Below the pieces are notes generated by a model. That model saw nothing but the letters and a program-made list of their open reading frames with translations. It was not told where the DNA came from and searched no databases. From Ectothiorhodospiraceae bacterium (GTDB taxonomy: Bacteria > Pseudomonadota > Gammaproteobacteria > Nitrococcales > Aquisalimonadaceae): DNA of 64,000 nucleotides. Shown piece after piece: positions 40,924 to 52,140 of the stretch. Made by a program: the position numbers and the translations under genes. The stretch is from the NCBI GenBank assembly GCA_020831885.1, contig JAFIFU010000002.1, positions 62,001-126,000 on the forward strand, written 5' to 3'. The first letter of the stretch is position 1, and every line of letters starts with the position of its first letter.

Positions 40924-41360
40924 CTGGACAGATCCCGCATGGTACACATGATTTCGGCCTCGGCAGCGGCCTGGCCGTCCACCGTGGCACACCCCTCGAA
41001 CACCCAGATACCCCGCTTGCGCCGCAGGATACGAACCTCCAGCCGCACCTGATCACCCGGCTCCACCGGTCGCTTGAACCGCGCCTTGTCGAAGCCCACC
41101 AGATAGAAAATCAGGTTGCCCTCCGGCGCCTGCCCCTCGGTTTCGAACGCCAGCAATCCGCCGGCCTGTGCCATCGCCTCCAGCAGCAGTACACCGGGCA
41201 TCACCGGCCGCTGGGGGAAGTGGCCCGTGAAATAAGGTTCATTGATAGTGACATTCTTGACGGCGATGATGGATTCGCCGGCATGCAGTTCCAGAACGCG
41301 ATCGACCATCAGAAACGGGTAACGATGGGGTAGCTGGGTCAGGATGTGATGTATGTCCAT
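40920..41360 (-). CDS. fabZ: 3-hydroxyacyl-ACP dehydratase FabZ
   Basis: 146 residues, hotdog-fold dehydratase of the fatty-acid cycle that competes with LpxA for 3-hydroxyacyl-ACP. The catalytic His47 ([14 protein letters not shown]) and Glu61 ([11 protein letters not shown]) are seen. Its stop overlaps the TTG start of lpxA, coupling the two. The 182 bases upstream, to the skp stop, hold no gene; lpxD is expected here and is not found. Confidence 0.96.
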   Translation of the reverse strand: MDIHHILTQLPHRYPFLMVDRVLELHAGESIIAVKNVTINEPYFTGHFPQRPVMPGVLLLEAMAQAGGLLAFETEGQAPEGNLIFYLVGFDKARFKRPVEPGDQVRLEVRILRRKRGIWVFEGCATVDGQAAAEAEIMCTMRDLSS

Positions 41361-41542
41361 ACTTGATTCTTCTTCCTCGTTGCCGAGCCGGCAGACACAT
41401 CTCCCGACATCGTTATCCGTTCGTCGCCCGACACCCCCGGACGGACAGCGTCTCGCCGAAAACCGAAACGGGCCGGGGCATGGTGGCGCAGCACCATTCC
41501 CGCGGCCCGGCATGGCTGCAGGGCTGGCAGCCTCAGCGGTCC

Positions 41543-42070
41543 TCAGTTATCCGATTCGAAATCGCGGCGCAGCCGCTCCAATACCAGATCGGTGATGTCC
41601 ACCTGATCACTGGCATACACAACGCCGTCACTGACGATCAGATCGTATTCTCGCTGTTCTGCAACAGCACCGATGATCTCGAATATCTTGCGCTGCAGCA
41701 GGCTGAGCTCCTCGTTGCGACGCATATTGAAATCTTCACGGAACTCGTCCTGGGCCCGCCGCAGCTCCCGTTTGCGGGAAACCACGTCGCGCTGCAGACG
41801 GCGCTGTTCGTCCTCGCTCATCACCGCGCCATCCCGATTCAGCCGTTCTTCCAGCGCGCGGATATCGGATTGTTCGGCGGCGAGTTCCCGGTCGCGGGGA
41901 GCGAACTCCGCCTCGAGTTTGGCGCGGGCCGCCTCCGCCTGTGGCGCCTCGGCGGATACGCGGCCCAGATTCACGAACCCGATCCGGATTTCAGCCTGGG
42001 CCGACCCGGCCAATAACATGGCCGTGACCAGCAGGGGGACCATCACCATCCTGACCAGCGTTCTCGTCAC
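41543..42070 (-). CDS. skp: Periplasmic chaperone Skp/OmpH
   Basis: About 175 residues with a signal peptide ending SAQA before [12 protein letters not shown], then a long charged coiled coil (about 45-130), as in the tentacles of Skp. It holds unfolded outer-membrane proteins for BamA. The start is uncertain: GTG 42070 gives a signal peptide with basic residues; ATGs at 42049 and 42043 are alternatives. The gene follows bamA. Confidence 0.88.
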   Translation of the reverse strand: MTRTLVRMVMVPLLVTAMLLAGSAQAEIRIGFVNLGRVSAEAPQAEAARAKLEAEFAPRDRELAAEQSDIRALEERLNRDGAVMSEDEQRRLQRDVVSRKRELRRAQDEFREDFNMRRNEELSLLQRKIFEIIGAVAEQREYDLIVSDGVVYASDQVDITDLVLERLRRDFESDN

Positions 42071-42142
42071 GTCTCCACTCTGCCGTTTGAACCTGCTTGC
42101 CGGAACCGCTGCGGCCACACCTGCAATTCTGGCGAAAAGCCG

Positions 42143-44419
42143 TCAGAAGAAGGAACCCAAGGAGAACTGAAAGGAGTCCGTCTCGTCCCCACGCTCGTCA
42201 TTTAACGGCTTGGCCAGGCTCATTGTCAATGCGCCCAGTGGCGACATCCAGGTGAAGGCCATCCCCGTCGAGTAACGGACCTCATCAAGATCCACACTGT
42301 CCTTCGTATCGTAAACCTGCCCCGCATCGACGAAGGTGGACAGACGGACGGCATCCGATTCCACGAACGGCACCGGGAACATCACCTCCGCGCTGGCGTT
42401 CAGGCGCAGGTTACCGCCCGTGGGCCGGCTGTCCTCCGGATCCCGCGGGCCCAGCGAGCTCGTGCGGAAACCGCGCACCGAATTGATCCCGCCGGTGAAG
42501 AAGTTCTCGAAGAACGGCAATTGCGTGGTCTCACCGTAACCTTCACCGTAACCGACCCGCCCTTCCAGGGACAGCGTCCAACGCTCGGAAAGCGGCAGAT
42601 ACCGCTTGTTGTTGTAGAAGGTCTTGTAGTAGCGGAGATCACTACCGGGCACGGCAACCTCACCGCCGAACTGCTGCGTTCCGCCGGTGGTGGGGAAGAT
42701 GCGGCGATCGGTGGTGTTGCGGCTCCACCGCGCGGAGATTTTGTAATTCAGATACTCGTCACCGAATTCATCAACGAAATCCTGCAATCGCTGGGTGGAA
42801 TCCCGCACGTCGAGCCGGATGTCCTCCACCCCGAAGTCGAAGCGGATCTGATCCTCCTCGTTCAGCGGTACGCCAAAGCCCACCTGGCCGACGATCTGCC
42901 GCAGGCCATAGTCCGACAACCGCTGCCGCCGGGCGTCGATGTCCCGGTACTGAGCGTTGAAGTACCGGGTGACCCCGTCCACCGTGTAGTAACGGTCGGT
43001 ATAGGTGGCCTGATACAGGCGACTGAACCGGTTGTTGTCCGCCGACAGCATGATGCGGTCGCCGGTACCGAGGACGTTGTCCTGCGCGACGGAGAAATTC
43101 AACAGCACCCCGGTTCCGGTGCCGTAGCCGACCCCGGCCTGCAGGCTGCCGGACAGCCCCTCGGTGACCTCCACGTTCACGTCCACCTGGTCCTGCTCCC
43201 CGGGCACCTGGGGCGTATCGATATTCACGGACTCAAAGAAACCCAGCCGGTTGAGCCGGGTCCGGGACAGCCGGATCTTGCCGGCATCAAACCAGCCCCC
43301 CTCCATCTGGCGCATCTCCCGCCGGATCACCTCGTCATCGGTTCGGTAGTTCCCGGTGATATTGATTCGCCGGACGTAGGCCCGGGCACCCGGGTCCACG
43401 AAATAGGTCAACTGCACCTCCCGGTTCTCGCGATCCACCTCGGGGATCGCGTTCACGTTGGCGAAGGCATAGCCCTCCTCCCCGAGCCGGTCACGAATGG
43501 CCTCGCTCCCGGCCTGCACGCGCCGCTGGGAGAACAGTTCCCCTTCCCGGAGATCGATGAGTTCCATCAGGGCCTCTTCCCCGACGATGAGATCACCCAC
43601 CAGGCGCACCTCGCTGATGGTGTGCGGCTCGCCTTCCGAGAGGTTGATGGTCAGATACAGGCCCTGACGGTCCGGCGTCATGGAAACCTGTGTGGACAGG
43701 ACAGTGAAGTTCACATAGCCGCGGTTCAGATAATGGGAGCGAATCGACTCCAGGTCCCCACTCAGCCGCTCGCGGGAATACTGATCCCGGCGCGAGAACG
43801 GCAGATACCAGGGACGCGGCCCCAGGCCCACCAGCCGGCGCAACTGACGATCCGTGAACGCCTCGTTGCCGATGAAATGCACTTCACGAATGCGGGCACG
43901 CTCTCCCTCGTCGATATCGATGCGGATGCCGACACGATTTCGCGGGAGGGGCGACACGGTGCTGGCGATGGAAACGTCGTAGCGCGCCTGGGCGAAATAC
44001 TGCCGGCGCAGCTCATTCTCCACCCCTTCCAACAGGGAACGGTTGAAGGTTTCCCCTTCCGCCAACCCCACCTCTCGCAGGGCGTCCATCAACGGCTCGT
44101 CGTCCATGGATTCGTTGCCGAAGATCTCGATTCGCGCGATGGACGGACGCTCCACCACGTTGACCACCAACACGTCGCCGTCGCGCTCCAGCGAGATATC
44201 CTGAAAAAAACCCGTTCCATACAAGGTCCGGATCGCTTCCGCGGCCCGCTGACTGTCCACCTGATCATTCATGCTGATCGGCAGGTAATTGAAGACAGTC
44301 CCGGGGGCGATACGCCGCAGACCCTCAACCCGGATATCCTCCACCATGAACGGTTCGAAGGCCTGCGTCTGGGAAGACCAGATCAAGCAGACCACCAGCG
44401 GTGCGATCAGTTTTCGCAT
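42143..44419 (-). CDS. bamA: Outer membrane protein assembly factor BamA
   Basis: 758 residues. A signal peptide (about 1-20) is followed by five POTRA domains (about 21-420) and a C-terminal 16-strand barrel of the Omp85 family, ending FQFSLGSFF with the aromatic end signal. GGINSVRGFRTSSLGPRD is the barrel motif with the conserved VRGF tetrad. It inserts beta-barrel proteins into the outer membrane. It lies 22 bases after rseP. Confidence 0.97.
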   Translation of the reverse strand: MRKLIAPLVVCLIWSSQTQAFEPFMVEDIRVEGLRRIAPGTVFNYLPISMNDQVDSQRAAEAIRTLYGTGFFQDISLERDGDVLVVNVVERPSIARIEIFGNESMDDEPLMDALREVGLAEGETFNRSLLEGVENELRRQYFAQARYDVSIASTVSPLPRNRVGIRIDIDEGERARIREVHFIGNEAFTDRQLRRLVGLGPRPWYLPFSRRDQYSRERLSGDLESIRSHYLNRGYVNFTVLSTQVSMTPDRQGLYLTINLSEGEPHTISEVRLVGDLIVGEEALMELIDLREGELFSQRRVQAGSEAIRDRLGEEGYAFANVNAIPEVDRENREVQLTYFVDPGARAYVRRINITGNYRTDDEVIRREMRQMEGGWFDAGKIRLSRTRLNRLGFFESVNIDTPQVPGEQDQVDVNVEVTEGLSGSLQAGVGYGTGTGVLLNFSVAQDNVLGTGDRIMLSADNNRFSRLYQATYTDRYYTVDGVTRYFNAQYRDIDARRQRLSDYGLRQIVGQVGFGVPLNEEDQIRFDFGVEDIRLDVRDSTQRLQDFVDEFGDEYLNYKISARWSRNTTDRRIFPTTGGTQQFGGEVAVPGSDLRYYKTFYNNKRYLPLSERWTLSLEGRVGYGEGYGETTQLPFFENFFTGGINSVRGFRTSSLGPRDPEDSRPTGGNLRLNASAEVMFPVPFVESDAVRLSTFVDAGQVYDTKDSVDLDEVRYSTGMAFTWMSPLGALTMSLAKPLNDERGDETDSFQFSLGSFF

Positions 44420-44441
44420 AAAAGCCGACGTCTTCCAGTGA

Positions 44442-45797
44442 TCAGCCCGCCAGGCGGGCGATATCGTTGTAGAAGGCGAGTGTCATCAGTAGCAGCAACA
44501 GCAGGATACCCAGGTACTGGCCGTAGATCTGAACCTGCTCCGATACCGGACTGCCCTTCACCGCCTCGATGGCGTAATACATCAGATGGCCGCCATCCAG
44601 GATCGGGATGGGCAGCAGATTCAGCACCCCCAGACTGATGCTGACAATGGCCAGGAACTTGAGGAAGGGCACCAGACCCGTTGCCGCGGTATCACCCGCG
44701 AACTGACCGATGCTGATCGGGCCGCTCAAGTTGTTCAGGGATGCCTGGCCGGTCACCATACCCCACAGGACCTGCACGGTCAGCACGCTGGTCCGCCATG
44801 TGTCCGCCGCCGCCTCTCCCAGGGCCGCCAGTGGGCCGTAGCGCACGGTATGCTGCATCCCGTCGAACAGGCCCGGCGGAACATCCGGGCGAACGCCCAG
44901 CACGCCCCGGGGGCTGCCCGCCTCCCCAAGCCCGACGTCCACGGTGTGCAACTGACCGCCACGGTCCACCTGGACGGCTACCGTTTCACCGGCGCGTGCC
45001 TGCACCGCCTGCACGAGACCGCGCCAGTCATCCACCGGATCCCCGTCCACCGCGACCACGCGGTCCCCCGGCAACAGGCCGGCACTCGCGGCGGCACCAT
45101 CGTCGATCAACTCGCCGACCCGGGCCTCCAACTGGGGCTGCCAGGGACGGATGCCGACCGTCCTCAGCAAGTCCGGTTCGTCGCCCAGGCGACCAAGCCC
45201 GCTGAGATCCAGCCGCCGCTCCATCTGCCGACCGTCCCGGTCCTCCAGCGTCACCGTGGTCTGGGAGCGGCTGAGACCGGTATCCAGCAGTGCGATCAGC
45301 ACCTTCTCCCAGGTGGGGGTGGCCCGCCCACCGATGGCCACGATCTCCGCCCCGGGTTCGATCGCCGCCGCGGCCGCCGGGGTTTCCGGCAGAACCTCGC
45401 CCACCACGGGCCGCACCTCCGTGGTGCCGGCAACGAACAGCATCCAGTACACCACCAGGGCGAACAGAAAGTTGAACAGCGGCCCCGCCGCCACGATGGC
45501 AGTGCGGCGCCAGAGCCGTTGCCGGTTGAACGCCCGGTGCTGTTCCTCCGCCGGAACCGGTGCCTCCCGTTCATCCAGCATCTTGACGTAGCCGCCCAGT
45601 GGGATGGCGGAGATGCAGTATTCCGTCTGGTCCGGGCCGGCGCGCCAGGTGAACAGCGGCTTACCGAAACCGATGGAATAGCGGAGCACCTTCACGCCCA
45701 GGCGACGGGCCACCCAGTAGTGGCCGAACTCGTGAAACGCCACCAGGATGCCAATCGCCACCAGGAACGCCAGGACGCTTGTCAGTAGTCCGCTCAC
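44442..45797 (-). CDS. rseP: Site-2 metalloprotease RseP
   Basis: 451 residues. Zinc motif HEFGHYWVARRLGVKV near residue 22, two periplasmic PDZ domains (about 125-310), and the LDG motif (NLLPIPILDGGHLMYY, about 395) with flanking membrane spans. It cuts the anti-sigma factor RseA within the membrane and clears signal-peptide remnants. It lies between dxr and bamA, as expected. Confidence 0.97.
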   Translation of the reverse strand: MSGLLTSVLAFLVAIGILVAFHEFGHYWVARRLGVKVLRYSIGFGKPLFTWRAGPDQTEYCISAIPLGGYVKMLDEREAPVPAEEQHRAFNRQRLWRRTAIVAAGPLFNFLFALVVYWMLFVAGTTEVRPVVGEVLPETPAAAAAIEPGAEIVAIGGRATPTWEKVLIALLDTGLSRSQTTVTLEDRDGRQMERRLDLSGLGRLGDEPDLLRTVGIRPWQPQLEARVGELIDDGAAASAGLLPGDRVVAVDGDPVDDWRGLVQAVQARAGETVAVQVDRGGQLHTVDVGLGEAGSPRGVLGVRPDVPPGLFDGMQHTVRYGPLAALGEAAADTWRTSVLTVQVLWGMVTGQASLNNLSGPISIGQFAGDTAATGLVPFLKFLAIVSISLGVLNLLPIPILDGGHLMYYAIEAVKGSPVSEQVQIYGQYLGILLLLLLMTLAFYNDIARLAG

Positions 45798-45843
45798 GTG
45801 CCGATACCCATGTCATGCCGGCGCCGCTGCATTGCCCCTCCGT

Positions 45844-47037
45844 CTACCACCCGGCCGCCAGTTCCCGTGCCGTTCGCCGTGCCCGCCGATCCCTGCTGAA
45901 CACATCGTCCAAATCTACGACCGGCGCGACGCCAAGACGTTCCAACACCTCCCGGATCAGGTCAGGAATGTCGATGAACCGCAACCGTCCGGCCAGGAAG
46001 GCCTCCACGGCCACCTCGTTGGCCGCGTTGAGATTGATGCAGGCATCGCCACCCGCGGCAAAGGCCTGATAGGCCAGGGACAGGCAGGGAAAGCGTTCCG
46101 TATCCGGCCGCTCGAACTGCAGTTGGCCGCAGGCCACCAGATCCAGCCCCACCACGCCGGAGTCAATACGTTCCGGATAAGCGAGAGCATGGGCAATGGG
46201 CGTCCGCATGTCCGGGTTCCCTAGCTGCGCCAGCATGGAACCATCCACGTATTCCACCAGGGAATGGATGATGCTTTGCGGATGAACCACCACCTCCACC
46301 CGCTCGCCGGGAAGGCCGAACAGCCAGCAGGCCTCGATCAGTTCCAGCCCCTTGTTCATCAAGGTGGCGGAATCCACGGAGATCTTCCGCCCCATACTCC
46401 AGTTGGGATGGGCGCAGGCCTGCTCCGGGGTGACGTGGGCGAGCTCCGCCGCCGGCTTGGTGCGGAACGGCCCGCCGGAAGCGGTGAGCAGGATCCGCTT
46501 CACCCCGCTGGCGTCGGCGGGCCGGGCGGAATAACCGGGGGGCAGGCACTGGAATACCGCGTTGTGTTCGCTGTCCAGGGGCAACAGCACGGCCCCGTGA
46601 CGCTGCACGGCGTCCATGAACAGCCCGCCGGCCATCACCAGTGACTCCTTGTTGGCCAGCAGGATCCGCTTTCCGGCCCGGATCGCCGCAAGGGTCGGCG
46701 CCAGGCCGGCGGCTCCGACGATGCCCGCCACCACCGTGTCGCTGCGCTCGTCTCCGGCCACCATCTCCAGGGCATCCGGCCCGGACAGCACCCGCGTCTC
46801 CAGCCCCTGCTGGCGGAGCCGGCCCTGAAGCGCCCGCGCCGGCCCGGCCTCCCCCACCACCGCCAGCTCCGGCCGGAACGCCAGACACTGGGCTTCCAGC
46901 CGGGCCACATTGCTGTGGGCCGTCAGTGCGGCCACTCGGTACCGCTGGGGGTGCCGCGCGATGACATCCAGTGTACTGACACCGATGGAGCCCGTGGCGC
47001 CCAGTATGGTGATCCGTTGAGGAATCGCCGTCGTCAT
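45844..47037 (-). CDS. dxr: 1-deoxy-D-xylulose-5-phosphate reductoisomerase
   Basis: 397 residues, the second MEP-pathway enzyme. NADPH site [18 protein letters not shown] at the N-terminus, [11 protein letters not shown] (about 128-138), [15 protein letters not shown] and [19 protein letters not shown] are the metal and substrate motifs. Its start overlaps the cdsA stop by four bases. With ispD and ispF (24 kb), three MEP enzymes are encoded in this window. Confidence 0.97.
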   Translation of the reverse strand: MTTAIPQRITILGATGSIGVSTLDVIARHPQRYRVAALTAHSNVARLEAQCLAFRPELAVVGEAGPARALQGRLRQQGLETRVLSGPDALEMVAGDERSDTVVAGIVGAAGLAPTLAAIRAGKRILLANKESLVMAGGLFMDAVQRHGAVLLPLDSEHNAVFQCLPPGYSARPADASGVKRILLTASGGPFRTKPAAELAHVTPEQACAHPNWSMGRKISVDSATLMNKGLELIEACWLFGLPGERVEVVVHPQSIIHSLVEYVDGSMLAQLGNPDMRTPIAHALAYPERIDSGVVGLDLVACGQLQFERPDTERFPCLSLAYQAFAAGGDACINLNAANEVAVEAFLAGRLRFIDIPDLIREVLERLGVAPVVDLDDVFSRDRRARRTARELAAGW

Positions 47038-47870
47038 GCACCAGCCGTGTGTTCGAGAATGAGATAGATCCCCAGCGCGTACACCGCGCCTGTGGCGGTG
47101 AGGCTGTCAATCCGGTCAAGCACGCCCCCGTGTCCGGGCAGCAGGGCGCCGCTATCCTTCACGCCGCGTCGTCGCTTCACCAGGCTCTCGTACAGATCTC
47201 CCAGCACGGAAAACACCACCGTGACCGCGGCAAGCAGGAGCAGGCCACCCACGGGCAGTGGCGGCAACGGGAACAGGAACAGCATACCCGCCGCGGCCAC
47301 AAGCGCCAGCGCCAGGCCACCGATCACGCCCTCCCAGGTCTTTCCCGGACTGACCGCCGGTGCCAGCCGCGTGCGCCCCAGTGTGCGCCCCGCGAAATAA
47401 GCGCCCACGTCAGCGGCCCAGGTGATCACCAGGACCATCAATACCAGCCAGGGCCCGGACTCCAGGCCATGAAGCCAGACCAGGCCCACCCAGGCCGGCA
47501 ATAGCACCAGTAGTCCGGCGATCAGGGCCGGACCGCCTCGGAATGACCCCGTTTCACGCTCCGCGCCGCTGAACCGAAGCACCTGCCAGGCGGCATAGAG
47601 CCACCAGGCGAGCCCCAGCAGCAGTACCGGGACAAGCACTACGCCGGGGTCTCCGGAGCCGCCCAACAGGCCCATGAGTACGGTCACGGCACCCAGCCAT
47701 GCCCAGCGGGAGGACACCCGCTCCACGGCCACCAGCCGGGCCCACTCCCAGGCGCCCAGCAGGACGACGATACCCAGCGCGATGGCGAAGCCCCAGCGCG
47801 GCAGCAGGAAAATGCCTCCCAGGACCAGCGGCAGCAGGATCAGCGCCGTGACGATCCGCCACTTAAGCAC
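47034..47870 (-). CDS. cdsA: Phosphatidate cytidylyltransferase
   Basis: 278 residues, a polytopic membrane enzyme making CDP-diacylglycerol from CTP and phosphatidate. The C-terminal signature [26 protein letters not shown] is complete; [14 protein letters not shown] lies before it. It overlaps uppS by eight bases. Confidence 0.96.
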   Translation of the reverse strand: MLKWRIVTALILLPLVLGGIFLLPRWGFAIALGIVVLLGAWEWARLVAVERVSSRWAWLGAVTVLMGLLGGSGDPGVVLVPVLLLGLAWWLYAAWQVLRFSGAERETGSFRGGPALIAGLLVLLPAWVGLVWLHGLESGPWLVLMVLVITWAADVGAYFAGRTLGRTRLAPAVSPGKTWEGVIGGLALALVAAAGMLFLFPLPPLPVGGLLLLAAVTVVFSVLGDLYESLVKRRRGVKDSGALLPGHGGVLDRIDSLTATGAVYALGIYLILEHTAGA

Positions 47871-48633
47871 GGCTCACGCGTCCAAGCTGTTCGCTGGTGC
47901 GACCGAAACGCCGCTCCCGTCCCGCATACCAATCGAAGGCCTCATCGAGATGGGCTTCGCGGAAATCCGGCCAGAGCACCGGCGTGAAATATAACTCGGC
48001 GTAGGCGAGCTGCCAGAGAAGAAAATTGCTGATCCGGCTTTCGCCGCCGGTACGGATAAGCAGGTCGGTGGGTGGCAGATCCGCCGTGTTCAGCATGCCC
48101 TCCACAAGGGATTCGTTGACCTGCTCCGGATCCAGGCTGCCATCCTGCACGGCCTCGGCGATGCGCCGCGCGGCCTGGGCCAGATCCCAGCGGCCACCGT
48201 AACTGACCGCTATCACCAGCGTCAGGCCGGTATTGTCGGCGGTCAGTTCTTCCGCGGCCGCAATCTGGCGCTGCAGGCGATGGCTGAACCGGCTTCGGTC
48301 ACCGATCATGCGCACCCGGACATTGTTCTCATGAAGCCGGCTCGCCTCCTTCTCCAGCGTCCGAAGCATGAGATCCATCAGCACCGAGACCTCCTCCTCG
48401 GGGCGGGTCCAGTTCTCGCTGCTGAATGCGAACAGGGTCAGCACCTTCACGCCGCGCCGTCCGCATGCCTCGACGATGCGCCGGACGGCATCGACGCCCG
48501 CCCGGTGCCCTGCCGGCCTTGGCAGAAAACGGGCCTGCGCCCAGCGCCCGTTTCCGTCCATGACGACGGCGACATGACGCGGAACCCCCGAACCGGCGGC
48601 AATGGCCGGCAGTTGCTCCGGATTGCTACTCAT
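47863..48633 (-). CDS. uppS: Undecaprenyl diphosphate synthase
   Basis: 256 residues, a cis-prenyltransferase that makes the C55 carrier for peptidoglycan and O-antigen. HVAVVMDGNGRWAQARFLPR (catalytic Asp near residue 27) and FAFSSENWTRPEEEV, then LLIRTGGESRISNFLLWQLAYAEL, are diagnostic. I placed the start at ATG 48633 (MSSNPEQL); an in-frame ATG at 48660 adds nine non-conserved residues. Confidence 0.95.
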   Translation of the reverse strand: MSSNPEQLPAIAAGSGVPRHVAVVMDGNGRWAQARFLPRPAGHRAGVDAVRRIVEACGRRGVKVLTLFAFSSENWTRPEEEVSVLMDLMLRTLEKEASRLHENNVRVRMIGDRSRFSHRLQRQIAAAEELTADNTGLTLVIAVSYGGRWDLAQAARRIAEAVQDGSLDPEQVNESLVEGMLNTADLPPTDLLIRTGGESRISNFLLWQLAYAELYFTPVLWPDFREAHLDEAFDWYAGRERRFGRTSEQLGRVSRA

Positions 48634-48686
48634 GACCTCGGCCTGCCCATCTTGCTGCACGGCCCTGCAGCAGAAAGAACAAGACC

Positions 48687-48718
48687 CGGCAGCTCACACG
48701 AATGCCCGTGAGCTGCCG
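48687..48718 (-). terminator. Probable terminator between frr and uppS
   Basis: A perfect 11-bp inverted repeat (48687-48697 and 48708-48718, CGGCAGCTCAC) with a 10-base loop. On the minus strand it is followed by GGTCTTGTTCTTTC, an imperfect T-rich tract. It lies in the 123 bases between frr and uppS and would reduce read-through from the rpsB-frr group. Confidence 0.55.
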
Positions 48719-48756
48719 AGCCGGCGGGATCTGTGGCCGCCCCTGGGAGGCAGACA

Positions 48757-50935
<2,179 letters not shown>

Positions 50936-50966
50936 GTCTGCTTACCTCTGAATTCTGGGTTCGAGA

Positions 50967-50989
50967 AACGGGGAGCCAGGCTCCCCGTT
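50967..50989 (-). terminator. Hairpin between rpsB and tsf
   Basis: A perfect 9-bp stem (AACGGGGAG, 50967-50975, with 50981-50989) and a 5-base loop. On the minus strand the T-tract is short (GTTTCTC), so it may act as an attenuator or mRNA-stability element that sets the S2 to EF-Ts ratio. Confidence 0.5.
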
Positions 50990-51021
50990 CCAGTGGTTCC
51001 GCAAGTGGCGCCGGCGGACGC

Positions 51022-51789
51022 TTAGTTGGCCGCCTGACCCTCGTCACCGGAGGCGTCGGCCTCGGCGACCTCCACGAAATCGTCCTTGTCGCTGCCCGGC
51101 CGCACCGAAGACGCCCGCGCATCCAGCACCGCATCGGCGGCACCGCGCAGATAGAGTCGGATGGCGCGGATGGCGTCGTCGTTGCCGGGGATCACATAGT
51201 CGACACCGCGCAGATCATTGTTGGTGTCCACAACCCCCACCACCGGGAGGTTGAGCTTCTGGGCTTCCTTGACGGCGATATCCTCGAAGCCCACGTCGAT
51301 GACAAACAGCGCGTCAGGCAGGCGCTCCATGTCCTTGATGCCGCCAAGGGAGCGGTTCAGCTTGTCCAGCTCGCGGGTCAGCATCAGCGCCTCTTTCTTG
51401 GAAAGCTTCTGGAAGGTTCCGTCCTGCGACTGCCCCTCCAGATCCTTCAAGCGGCGGATGGACTGCTTCACGGTGCGGAAGTTGGTGAGCATACCGCCCA
51501 GCCAGCGGTGGTCCACATACGGCATGCCGCAACGCTGCGCTTCCTCGCGCACGGCGTCCCGCGCGGCCCGCTTGGTGCCCACGAACAGCACACGGCCGCC
51601 GTCGGCCACCACCTTGCCGACGAAATTCATCGCGTCCTGGTAAAGAGGGAGGGTCTTCTCCAGGTTGATGATGTGGATCTTGTTGCGTTCGCCGAAGATA
51701 TACGGCGACATCTTCGGGTTCCAGTAGCGCGTCTGGTGGCCGAAATGAACACCGGCCTCCAGCATTTCCCGCATTGATACATTAGCCAT
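51022..51789 (-). CDS. rpsB: 30S ribosomal protein S2
   Basis: 255 residues. [60 protein letters not shown] and [13 protein letters not shown] are diagnostic. ATG 51789 has GGAG six bases upstream. The C-terminus carries an acidic extension beyond the E. coli length (241). A long structured leader precedes the gene. Confidence 0.97.
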   Translation of the reverse strand: MANVSMREMLEAGVHFGHQTRYWNPKMSPYIFGERNKIHIINLEKTLPLYQDAMNFVGKVVADGGRVLFVGTKRAARDAVREEAQRCGMPYVDHRWLGGMLTNFRTVKQSIRRLKDLEGQSQDGTFQKLSKKEALMLTRELDKLNRSLGGIKDMERLPDALFVIDVGFEDIAVKEAQKLNLPVVGVVDTNNDLRGVDYVIPGNDDAIRAIRLYLRGAADAVLDARASSVRPGSDKDDFVEVAEADASGDEGQAAN

Positions 51790-51817
51790 GGTTAACTCCA
51801 GACAGGGTTTGAGCCTC

Positions 51818-51875
51818 CATGCACCCGCATGCAAAAACCCCAAACGGGGCAACCCATTGCATGTGTCGGTGCATG
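51818..51875 (-). promoter_or_regulatory. Structured rpsB leader (probable S2 autoregulatory element)
   Basis: The leader can fold into one long stem-loop: CATGCACC and GGTGCATG arms (51868-51875 with 51818-51825), an inner CATGCA/TGCATG helix (51858-51863 with 51828-51833), and an apical CCCC/GGGG hairpin (51838-51841 with 51846-51849) followed by TTTTT. A pseudo-ribosome site GGAGG lies at its 3' foot (51818-51814). In E. coli and relatives the rpsB 5' leader is the target of S2 feedback. Similarity is structural by eye only. Confidence 0.55.
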
Positions 51876-51927
51876 TGTGGATTGTTTCCGGGCCCCTTGA
51901 GGACCGCGGATCTTATGCCCCGGCATT

Positions 51928-51956
51928 TGCCTGAAGGGCGCGCGATTTATAACATA
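51928..51956 (+). promoter_or_regulatory. Possible map promoter overlapping the rpsB promoter
   Basis: TTGCCT (51928-51933) and TAACAT (51951-51956) are 17 bases apart on the plus strand. The -10 lies over the rpsB -10 on the other strand. Its start near 51963 would give map a leader of about 180 bases. The remainder of the 351-base map/rpsB gap (51957-52140) shows no gene. Confidence 0.35.
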
Positions 51957-51975
51957 CTCGTCTGGCCGCGACAAT
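51947..51975 (-). promoter_or_regulatory. Predicted sigma-70 promoter of rpsB-tsf
   Basis: On the minus strand TTGTCG (51975-51970) and TATAAA (51952-51947) are separated by exactly 17 bases. Transcription would begin near 51940, giving a leader of about 150 bases that contains the stem-loop at 51818-51875. Confidence 0.65.
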
Positions 51976-52140
51976 TTGCGCGCCTCCCCGACCCGACTCC
52001 GGACGCCCGTCCGCTGACGGAACACATCGCGCTGCGGATACCCGCGTTCCCCCTGTCACGCCAGCATGATCCGAAGGCCCCGGGGGGTGGCAAGAGCGGA
52101 CATTTCACCCACATCGACCCAACAGAAGGCTTGCGACCGC

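Noticed and set aside
41361..41542. Remnant of lpxD between skp and fabZ
   Set aside because: All frames were read; no hexapeptide repeats or LpxD N-terminal motif, so there is no decayed gene to call.
42521..44638. 705-codon open frame on the plus strand opposite bamA
   Set aside because: Antisense shadow of bamA with a composition (His, Gln, Gly, Pro-rich) typical of reverse-complement reading; no ribosome site or motif.
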